From positions 124,001 to 188,000 of the forward strand of contig NZ_NPKI01000037.1 in NCBI RefSeq assembly GCF_002284565.1: a stretch of DNA of 64,000 nucleotides. The letters are read 5' to 3'. Positions 33,199 through 40,905 of this stretch are shown piece by piece (the first letter of the stretch is position 1; every line of letters begins with the position of its first letter). The DNA comes from Mesorhizobium mediterraneum (lineage in GTDB: Bacteria > Pseudomonadota > Alphaproteobacteria > Rhizobiales > Rhizobiaceae). The notes under the pieces were generated by a model. That model saw only the letters and a list, made by a program, of their open reading frames with translations. It had not been told where the DNA came from and searched no databases. Position numbers and translations under genes: made by a program.

Positions 33199-36100
33199 CG
33201 ACCGGCGGCACGGTCGAAACCAGCCAGGCACGTTCGGCCGGCATCATCGCGCAGTCGCTTGGCGGCGGCGGCGGCAATGGTGGCTTCGTGGTTGCAGGCA
33301 GTCTGGGGGTGAGCGTCGGCGTTGGCGGCAAGGGCAGCGGGGGCGGCGACGGCGGCCAGGTGTTCTTCCGCACCGCTGGCGGCGGCCAATCGATCATCAC
33401 GCATGGCACCGATTCCGCCGGCCTGATCGTGCAATCGGTCGGCGGCGGCGGCGGCAATGGCGGTTTTGTCGGAACATTCGGCGCTATCGCCAATCTGGGC
33501 ATCGGCGGCGGCGCCGGCGCGGCAGGCCGGGGCCTGGCGGTCGACGCGACCTATAACGGGTCCGTGGAAACGTGGGAGCAGCGCTCGGCCGGCATCATCG
33601 TGCAGTCGATCGGCGGCGGCGGCGGCAATGGCGGCGGCGTCATTGGTGTCGGCCTTGGCCTCACAGTCGGCATCGGCGGCAATGGCGCCGGCGGTGGCGA
33701 TGCCAATGCTGCGGAATACAGATCCGCGACAACCACGATCACCACTCATCAGGCCGATTCGGCAGGCCTTGTCGTGCAGTCGATCGGCGGCGGCGGCGGC
33801 AATGGCGGCTTTTCCTTCAATCTGTCGGCGGGCGCTGCGGTCGGCGTAGGCGGCCAGGGCGGCGCGGCCGGCGAAGCCGGCACGGTCAGGGTCACTGTCG
33901 ACAGCGGCTCCATCCATACGATCGAGGACCGTTCGACCGGCATTATCGCGCAATCGGTCGGCGGTGGCGGCGGCACTGGCGGCGGCAGTGTCGCCGGCAG
34001 CTTTGCCCTCAATGTCAGCATAGCCGGCAAGGGCGCCGGCGGCGGTGGCGGCAAGACGGTCGACGTGACCAATGGCGCCAGGATCGCCACCGAGGGCGTG
34101 CAGTCGCATGCGATCTTGGCGCAGTCGGTCGGCGGCGGCGGTGGATCGGGTGGCTTCTCGATCGCCATTGGTGGTCCGTCGCTGGCCATCGGCGGTGCCG
34201 GCGCTGCCGGCGGCTCGAGCCAGAAGGTCACAGTTCGCAACACGGGAGAACTTTCCACCGCAGACGACCTCTCGGTCGGCTTGCTGGCGCAGTCGATCGG
34301 CGGCGGCGGCGGCGACGGCGGTTTTGCCGGAGCAGGCGGCCTGTTCACCGCGGTTGGTGTCGGCGGCCATGGCGGCGGCGGCGGCAATGGCGGCGAGGTC
34401 GAGGTCGTCAACACCAATAGGATCACCACCACAGGCGACCTGTCACACGGCATACTCGCCCAGTCGGTCGGCGGTGGCGGCGGCAATGGCGGCAGCGCCG
34501 GTGCGGTGTCCGTCGGCGCCTTTGTCGGCGTCGGCGTGGCGGTCGGCGGCGACGGCGGCGTTGGCAGGGACGCGATGGCGGTCAACGTCACGCATACCGG
34601 CGACATCACGGTCAGCGGCGCGGAATCCAAGGCTATTCTGGCACAGGCGATCGGCGGCGGCGGCGGCAATGGCGGCAAAGCGTTCTCCGGCGCGTTCAGT
34701 GCCGGTCTCTATGCATCCGCCGCCGTAGCGGTCAGCGTCGGCGGCGGCGGTGGCAATGGCGGCTCGGGCGGCGCTGTCACGCTCAAGGCGGACGGTAACC
34801 TCATTTCACTTACCGATGCCACGGGTTCGGGCGGCATCGTGGCGCAATCGATCGGCGGCGGCGGTGGCAATGGTGGCCGCACGACCTCGATTGCGGGTGC
34901 CGTCAGCAACGGCGTGGCGGTCAATCTCGGCGTCGGCGTGGGCGGCGGCGGTGGCGGCGGTGGCGAGGGCAGGACGGTCCGGGTCGAGACCGGGCTTGCC
35001 GGCGGCGGCAGGATCGAAACCCAAGGCTTCCAGGCCGTCGGCATCATGGCTCAGTCGATCGGCGGCGGCGGCGGCAATGCCGGCGATACGTTCGGTGGCG
35101 CGGGCGGCTACGGCAACAATGTGACGGTCAGCGCCACCGTCAATATTGGCGGCGGCGGCGGCAATGGCGATTTCGCCGGTGACGTCCATGTGACCAATGC
35201 GATGTCGGTAAAGACCACCGGCGATTCCAGCAGCGCGATCGTTGCGCAGTCGATCGGTGGCGGCGGCGGCAATGGCGGCACCAGCACCGGTGGGTCGGCC
35301 AATGTCGGCGGCGGCAGCGGTGTCAATGTCGCGGCGAATTTCGCCATGGGCGGCGGCGGCGGCACCGGCAGCTACGGCAACACGGTCGACGTCATCAATT
35401 CGGGCACGCTGACCACGACCGGCGCCTTCTCGTCGGGCATCATCGCCCAGTCGATCGGCGGCGGTGGCGGCATCGGCGGCTCCAGCACCGCCAAGTCCTA
35501 CAATATCGGCGGCAGCAGCCAGACCAGCGTCAACGTCAACATGGGCCTGGCCGGACATGGCGGCGGCGCCAGCGAAGCCAGGAAGGTGACCGTCAACAAT
35601 TCCGGCCTCATCACCACGCAAGGCTTCGGCTCGTCCGGCATCATGGCGATGGCGGTCGGCGGCGGTGGTGGCGCAAGCGGCGCGGCTTCGGCATCCGACG
35701 AAACCGTCGGCGGCGGTGCCGGCGACGATGGCAAAACGACGGTTTCGATCGGCGTAGCGCTCTCTCTGCCGGGCGGCACGGCCGGCGACGGCGGCGAAGT
35801 GTCGGTCACCAACAGCAACTGGATCATCACCGACGGCGCCTTCTCCTATGGCATCAGCGCCAGCTCCATCGGTGGCGGCGGTGGTGTAGGCGGCTCGGCG
35901 TCGGCTGGTGCCGAAGCCGAATACGCGATCGGCGGCGCCATAGCCGGCTTCGGCGGCAGCGCCGGCGAAGGCAAGCTCGTCGAGGTCACCAATCAGTCCA
36001 CCGGCCTGATCTGGACCAGGCAGGAAAATTCCATCGGCATTTTCGCGCAGTCGATCGGCGGTGGCGGCGGCGCCGGCGGCGCCGGCAAGAGCACGGGCAG

Positions 36101-37360
36101 CGACGGCGGCACCGTGGACGTCAAGTTCTCGATGGGCGGTCTTGGCGCCGGCGGCGGCGATAGTGGTGAGGTCCATGTCACCAACAGCGGTATCGTCCTG
36201 ACGGACAAGGCCAATTCGCACGGCATCATGGCGCAGTCGATCGGCGGCAGTGGCGGTGTCGGCGGCGCGGCCGGTTCGACATCCGCCGACGCCTCTGTTT
36301 CCATTTCGGCGGCTCTTGGCGGCCTTGGCGGCAATGGCGGCATCGGCAAGTTCGTCCATGTCATCAACAATACGACCGGAACCATCATCACCCAGGGCGA
36401 CAATTCCTATGGCGTCTTCGCGCAGTCGATCGGCGGTGGCGGCGGTGCGGCCGGCAGCGGCTCGACCGAAACCGGCGAGGCCGAGTCGGTGGCGGTCAAT
36501 TTGTCGATCGGCGGCATCGGCGGCGCAGGCAGTCGCGGCGGCGACGTGACGGTCGACAATCATGGCCTGATCCAGACCACCGGCTATCTGTCGCACGGCA
36601 TCTTCGCCCAGTCGGTCGGCGGCGGCGGCGGCGCATCAGGCGCCGCGGCCAGCGCCTCGACAGCCGACATGTCGATCGGCGGCGCGGTTTCGCTGCCGAG
36701 CGGCGACGGCGCTAATGGCGGCCATGTCATCGTCAACAATGACGGCGTCATCGAAACCACTAAGGACGGCGCGATCGGCATCTTCGCGCAGTCGATCGGG
36801 GGCGGCGGCGGCTATGGCGGCACAGTGTCGGCAGACACGGCCGGAGACAACTCGATTGCGCTGCAACTTGGCGGCTTCGGCGGCAATGGCGGCAATGGCG
36901 GCGAGGTGGACGTCACCATCTCTGGTGCGATTATCACCCATGGCGAACGCGCGCATGGTGTTGTCGCGCAATCGGTCGGCGGCGGTGGCGGCTATGGTGG
37001 CGACGCCAAGGGCAAGAGCTCGAATGCGCTCGCCATTGGCGGGCTCGGCGGCAATGGCGGCGATGGTGGCGACGTCACCGTCATCCGCACCGGCACGATC
37101 ACGACGACGGGCAAGGATTCGATTGCCATCATCGCGCAATCGGTCGGCGGCGGCGGCGGCTTCGGTGGCGCCGGCTTTGGCCGTTTCGGCGCCGACGACG
37201 ATGGCGGCGGCCCGAACGCCATCGGCTTCAACACCCCTGGCGGCACCAAGGGCACCGGCGGCAAGGTTACCATCATCCAGGACGGTGAGATCGAGACGGA
37301 CGGCGACCGCGCCCATGGCATTATCGCGCAGGCTGTCGGCGGCGGCGGTGGCGCTGGTGG
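32401..37360 (+). repeat. About 28 passenger repeats, 55-65 codons each
   Basis: A block translating as QS(I/V)GGGGGNGG recurs every 165-205 bases, preceded each time by a motif like T-(T/H)G-x-x-S-x-GI-x-A. At the DNA level the core CAGTCGATCGGCGGCGGCGG is almost identical in many copies. Such long near-identical stretches can recombine, and they are also error-prone in sequencing. Confidence 0.9.
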
Positions 37361-39575
37361 CATGGCCTCGCTGGCGATGGGCCAATCGGCTGCCGGCTCG
37401 CAAGGCGGCATCGGCGACGCAGCCGCGGCCGAAGCGACGGCGATGAGCCAGGTCTGGGTAAAGGGCGCGAGTTCGTATGCGCTGTTCGGGCAAAGCGCCA
37501 CCGGCCAAGGCAATTCCGGCGCAGTCGACCTGATCGCGGAGGGCAATTTGTTCGCACAGGGTGCGGATTCGGTCGCAGCCTATGCCGAAAGCACGGCCAG
37601 CGGGTTGAAGGGCAATATCAGTCTGGACCTGAAAGGCCAGTATACAATAGGCGGCGGCAGCACTGGCGTGGCAGCCATGCTGGTCGGCGGTCAGAACAAT
37701 ACGCTGAACAACAACAGCCTGACTTATGCGATGGGGCTGACGGGATCCTTTTCTTTCCAGAATGAGGCAGACCTGGCCGAATACCTCCAGGAGCTTGTGG
37801 CCGGTGGACCCGTTGCCCCGAAGAAGGCGATCCTGGAATCGCTGCTGGACGATTTCAGCCCGTTGTCGATCACCGGCACCTCGGGCAACGATCTGGTCAA
37901 CAATCAAAGGACAGCCAGCACGCTTGGCCGCGTTATCGGCAATATCGATCTCGGCGGCGGCATAAACGGTTTCCACAACTTCGCCAATTCCTCGATGGTC
38001 GGCCTCAAGACCATCGACCTCGGCGGCGGCACCTTCCTCAACGACGGCCTGATGACCAACAAGGGTATCGCGGTCGTGGAGACAGTTGATGTGACCGGCG
38101 GCTTCACCCAAATGGCCACCGGCGATTTCGTCACCGACGTCGATCTCAACGATCAGATCACCGACGCCCTTGCCTTGACCGGCGCCGGCGACTTCAACGG
38201 CGAGGCGCCGCTCAACTTCCTGTCGATCGACAAGCTGTTTACCGAATATCTGCTGGCGAAAGGCTCCTCGATGGTCGATTCCGGCATCACGCCGACGACC
38301 TTGCATCCGGCGGTCGGCTTCAATTTCCTGACCAGGGTGGACGACGGCACCGATCTCGTTCTCTACGCCGACAATCCGACCTTCCTGGAACTGGCGCAGG
38401 ATCCCAACTCCGGCACCAACGACCCGGGCGTGTTCGAGATGGCGCAGTATCTCGACGATGTCGAGGCGTCGTCGAGCCCGGACAATCCGATGGCGCGGCT
38501 GATCAATATGCTGCGGTTCCTGCCGGATGAGGCGTCACTCGGCGCAGCGCTGACGCGACTGACGCCGCATTACGCGGTGCATGCGTTCGAGATGGTCAAC
38601 CGCTCGGCCGACATCATGCTGGAAACGGCGCGCGAATGCACCGGCGTTCCCGCATACAGCAATCCCGACGGGCGCTGCGTCTGGGGCGTGATCAGCCCGC
38701 AGGCCGACTACAGCCGGGACGCCGGGGCGGGAACGACCAGCCGCGACGATGTGTTGAAGACGATGTCGTTCGGCGCCATTGGCGAGGTCAACCAGAACTG
38801 GTCGCTGGGCGGCACGATCGGGCGGACAGAGTTCGATTCCGAGATCCATTTCAACCAGGATCTGCTGTCGACCACCCAGGGTGAATCCTGGCAGGCCTAC
38901 GCGTTGGCGAAATACGAGAACAAGAACTATTTCGTCGACTTCGCCGTTGGCGGCGGCACCGGCATGTTCGACGGCCAACGCGACACGCATGTCGACCAGG
39001 TCGGCTATATTCCCGGCGAAACGCTCGAAGGCGTCTATCTGCCGGAACTGCTGCTCGAGGGCATCGGCAACAGCGTCACCTATACGCAAAGGACCGCCCA
39101 GTTCGGCGGCTCGGCACGGTTCGGCGTGACCCAGCAGATGGGCGCGTTCTACCTGCAGCCGACCTTGCAATTCGATGCACGCTGGCTTCGCGTCTCCGGC
39201 AAGGAAGAGGGTTCGGTTGCCGCCTTCAATTTCGACGACAGTTCCAACACCTATTATTCCGCGACGCCAGGCCTCGAGCTCGGCACCGACATCGCGCTTA
39301 GCGACATCGCCAGCCTTCGCGTCTACGGAAAGGCAGGCGTGGAGTTCTCGAACAAGAAGTGGGAGATCGACGGCCAATTCGCGGCCGCGGAAGATCTACC
39401 CGGCAATCCGGCGCTGCACTTGACACAGGAGGTCGATTCGCCGCTCTATCGCGTCGGTGCCGGCCTCGAACTCAATGGCGTGAACGGCGTCGGCATGGCC
39501 GTCAGGTACAATGGCGCCTTCGGGGAAACAGTAAAACAGAACGCGGTCAGCGCGTCCCTCAAGGTCAGCTTCTAG
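33195..39575 (+). CDS. Giant autotransporter, C-terminal fragment (passenger repeats and beta-barrel)
   Basis: The 2126-residue frame continues the protein begun at 31351; the two overlap at ATGA (33195-33198). It holds about 23 Gly-rich passenger repeats to about residue 1385. A non-repetitive beta-helix-like stretch follows (INGFHNFANSSMVGLKTIDL), then a linker with SLGAALTRLTPHYAVHAFEM. The type Va beta-barrel covers the last ~300 residues and ends in the outer-membrane signature SLKVSF. It has no export signal of its own, so it is functional only if joined to the first fragment, about 2740 residues in total. It probably is an adhesin or surface-layer-like protein, which is inferred from architecture alone. 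Confidence 0.88.
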   Translation: MTTGGTVETSQARSAGIIAQSLGGGGGNGGFVVAGSLGVSVGVGGKGSGGGDGGQVFFRTAGGGQSIITHGTDSAGLIVQSVGGGGGNGGFVGTFGAIANLGIGGGAGAAGRGLAVDATYNGSVETWEQRSAGIIVQSIGGGGGNGGGVIGVGLGLTVGIGGNGAGGGDANAAEYRSATTTITTHQADSAGLVVQSIGGGGGNGGFSFNLSAGAAVGVGGQGGAAGEAGTVRVTVDSGSIHTIEDRSTGIIAQSVGGGGGTGGGSVAGSFALNVSIAGKGAGGGGGKTVDVTNGARIATEGVQSHAILAQSVGGGGGSGGFSIAIGGPSLAIGGAGAAGGSSQKVTVRNTGELSTADDLSVGLLAQSIGGGGGDGGFAGAGGLFTAVGVGGHGGGGGNGGEVEVVNTNRITTTGDLSHGILAQSVGGGGGNGGSAGAVSVGAFVGVGVAVGGDGGVGRDAMAVNVTHTGDITVSGAESKAILAQAIGGGGGNGGKAFSGAFSAGLYASAAVAVSVGGGGGNGGSGGAVTLKADGNLISLTDATGSGGIVAQSIGGGGGNGGRTTSIAGAVSNGVAVNLGVGVGGGGGGGGEGRTVRVETGLAGGGRIETQGFQAVGIMAQSIGGGGGNAGDTFGGAGGYGNNVTVSATVNIGGGGGNGDFAGDVHVTNAMSVKTTGDSSSAIVAQSIGGGGGNGGTSTGGSANVGGGSGVNVAANFAMGGGGGTGSYGNTVDVINSGTLTTTGAFSSGIIAQSIGGGGGIGGSSTAKSYNIGGSSQTSVNVNMGLAGHGGGASEARKVTVNNSGLITTQGFGSSGIMAMAVGGGGGASGAASASDETVGGGAGDDGKTTVSIGVALSLPGGTAGDGGEVSVTNSNWIITDGAFSYGISASSIGGGGGVGGSASAGAEAEYAIGGAIAGFGGSAGEGKLVEVTNQSTGLIWTRQENSIGIFAQSIGGGGGAGGAGKSTGSDGGTVDVKFSMGGLGAGGGDSGEVHVTNSGIVLTDKANSHGIMAQSIGGSGGVGGAAGSTSADASVSISAALGGLGGNGGIGKFVHVINNTTGTIITQGDNSYGVFAQSIGGGGGAAGSGSTETGEAESVAVNLSIGGIGGAGSRGGDVTVDNHGLIQTTGYLSHGIFAQSVGGGGGASGAAASASTADMSIGGAVSLPSGDGANGGHVIVNNDGVIETTKDGAIGIFAQSIGGGGGYGGTVSADTAGDNSIALQLGGFGGNGGNGGEVDVTISGAIITHGERAHGVVAQSVGGGGGYGGDAKGKSSNALAIGGLGGNGGDGGDVTVIRTGTITTTGKDSIAIIAQSVGGGGGFGGAGFGRFGADDDGGGPNAIGFNTPGGTKGTGGKVTIIQDGEIETDGDRAHGIIAQAVGGGGGAGGMASLAMGQSAAGSQGGIGDAAAAEATAMSQVWVKGASSYALFGQSATGQGNSGAVDLIAEGNLFAQGADSVAAYAESTASGLKGNISLDLKGQYTIGGGSTGVAAMLVGGQNNTLNNNSLTYAMGLTGSFSFQNEADLAEYLQELVAGGPVAPKKAILESLLDDFSPLSITGTSGNDLVNNQRTASTLGRVIGNIDLGGGINGFHNFANSSMVGLKTIDLGGGTFLNDGLMTNKGIAVVETVDVTGGFTQMATGDFVTDVDLNDQITDALALTGAGDFNGEAPLNFLSIDKLFTEYLLAKGSSMVDSGITPTTLHPAVGFNFLTRVDDGTDLVLYADNPTFLELAQDPNSGTNDPGVFEMAQYLDDVEASSSPDNPMARLINMLRFLPDEASLGAALTRLTPHYAVHAFEMVNRSADIMLETARECTGVPAYSNPDGRCVWGVISPQADYSRDAGAGTTSRDDVLKTMSFGAIGEVNQNWSLGGTIGRTEFDSEIHFNQDLLSTTQGESWQAYALAKYENKNYFVDFAVGGGTGMFDGQRDTHVDQVGYIPGETLEGVYLPELLLEGIGNSVTYTQRTAQFGGSARFGVTQQMGAFYLQPTLQFDARWLRVSGKEEGSVAAFNFDDSSNTYYSATPGLELGTDIALSDIASLRVYGKAGVEFSNKKWEIDGQFAAAEDLPGNPALHLTQEVDSPLYRVGAGLELNGVNGVGMAVRYNGAFGETVKQNAVSASLKVSF

Positions 39576-39608
39576 CTGGCTTGAGGTGGAGGGCAAGAGG
39601 GGGTCTTC

Positions 39609-40190
39609 ATGAGAAAGCGGGCGTATTTCGCGGCTGTGCTGGGCATCGCCTTCATCGCCGGCCTGCCGGCGGCAATGGCATTGGCCCAGACCAAGACCGA
39701 CAAAGCCGTGCCGGCCGACGTGGCCAAGCCGCCGCAACTGCCCGGTGGCGCGTCGGCCCTGTCCGAGACGCATGGCGACTGGACGGTCAATTGCCAGATC
39801 ATTGGCAAAACCAAGGCATGCAGCCTGTCGCATCAGCAGTTCAACAAGCAGAACGGCCAGCGCCTTCTGGCGATAGAATTGGCGACCAAGGCCGCAGAGC
39901 AAGCCGACGGCACCTTGGCGCTGCCGTTCGGGCTGGCCCTGGCCAAGGGCATCAATCTCGAAGTTGACGACAAGAAGCTGGAGGGCATCCTGCAGTTCAG
40001 CACCTGTCAGGCCGTCGGTTGCCTGGTTCCCGTGACATTCGACGCGAAAATCACGCCGCTGCTCAAGGCCGCCACCATTTTGAAGATCAACGCGGTCGCG
40101 GTCGATACGGGCCAGCCGATCAGCTTTCCCATCTCGTTGGCCGGCTTCAGCGGCGCGCTTGCCCGAACCGCGGAACTCTCGGCAGACTGA
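39609..40190 (+). CDS. Invasion-associated locus B (IalB) family periplasmic protein
   Basis: A 193-residue exported protein with a signal peptide to about residue 26 (AMALAQ). The IalB domain follows, with HGDWTVNCQIIGKTKAC and FSTCQAVGCLVPV, four Cys in the family's paired pattern. IalB was first described in Bartonella; in free-living rhizobia the role is unclear. It lies 33 bases after the autotransporter on the same strand and may be co-transcribed with it, so a role in the cell envelope with that protein is possible. Confidence 0.85.
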   Translation: MRKRAYFAAVLGIAFIAGLPAAMALAQTKTDKAVPADVAKPPQLPGGASALSETHGDWTVNCQIIGKTKACSLSHQQFNKQNGQRLLAIELATKAAEQADGTLALPFGLALAKGINLEVDDKKLEGILQFSTCQAVGCLVPVTFDAKITPLLKAATILKINAVAVDTGQPISFPISLAGFSGALARTAELSAD

Positions 40191-40212
40191 GCGTTGTCCA
40201 CCCGGATTGTAT

Positions 40213-40905
40213 TCAGTCAACTTCTCGCAAGCGGTATCCGACGCCGGTTTCGGTGGTGATGTAGCGCGGCTGGTCGGGCGTTTTCTCGATCTTCTGCCGG
40301 AGCTGCCGCACATAAACCCTGAGATACTGCACGTCGGTCGAATCGCCCCAGACCTGGTTCAGCAGAAACCGGTGGGTAAGAACCCTGCCGGCGTGCTGGA
40401 CGAGGATGCGGAGGATGTCATATTCCTTCGGCGAGAGCTTTATCTCCCTGCCCTCGACGGTGACGATCCGTTTCACCAGATCGACCGTGAGATCGCCAGT
40501 GTGGAAAACAGGCTTCTCGCCCTGCTGCTGTAATTTGTGGCGAAGCGCCACGCGAATGCGCGCGACAAGCTCGTTCATGCCGAACGGCTTGGTGACATAG
40601 TCGTCGGCGCCCAGTTCAAGTGCCGAGACGATGCCGGCCTCATCGGTGCGGCTGGAGAGGATGACCACGGGGACGTCAAGGCCATCATCTCGCCATTTGC
40701 TCAGCAATTCGTGGCCGCCCATGCCGGGCAGGCCGAGATCGAGCAGGATCAAGTCCGGTTTTTCCGTCTCCATGAGCTCGATCGCCGCCTTGGCGTTCGG
40801 CGCCTCGCTGATCGCATAGCCCTGGCTGCCAAGGCCGACGCGAAGCAGCTTGCGGATCGGCGGTTCGTCATCGACGACCAATATCCTGACGTCCAGATTC
40901 GTCAT
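40213..40905 (-). CDS. kdpE: Potassium-responsive response regulator KdpE
   Basis: A 230-residue OmpR-type regulator. The receiver has VDDEPPIRKLL and the phosphoacceptor Asp in LILLDLGLPGMGG, with KPFG at the end. The winged-helix DNA-binding domain occupies the last ~100 residues (LSPKEYDILRILVQHAGRV, YVRQLRQKIE). It is phosphorylated by KdpD and activates the kdp operon at low potassium or high osmolarity. It overlaps kdpD by four bases. The order kdpFABCDE on one strand is complete. Confidence 0.95.
   Translation of the reverse strand: MTNLDVRILVVDDEPPIRKLLRVGLGSQGYAISEAPNAKAAIELMETEKPDLILLDLGLPGMGGHELLSKWRDDGLDVPVVILSSRTDEAGIVSALELGADDYVTKPFGMNELVARIRVALRHKLQQQGEKPVFHTGDLTVDLVKRIVTVEGREIKLSPKEYDILRILVQHAGRVLTHRFLLNQVWGDSTDVQYLRVYVRQLRQKIEKTPDQPRYITTETGVGYRLREVD

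Noticed and set aside
33021..34370. Long minus-strand frames (up to 450 codons) opposite the autotransporter
   Set aside because: They are shadows of GGC-rich repeats, giving Ala/Arg/Asp or Pro-rich strings without domains.
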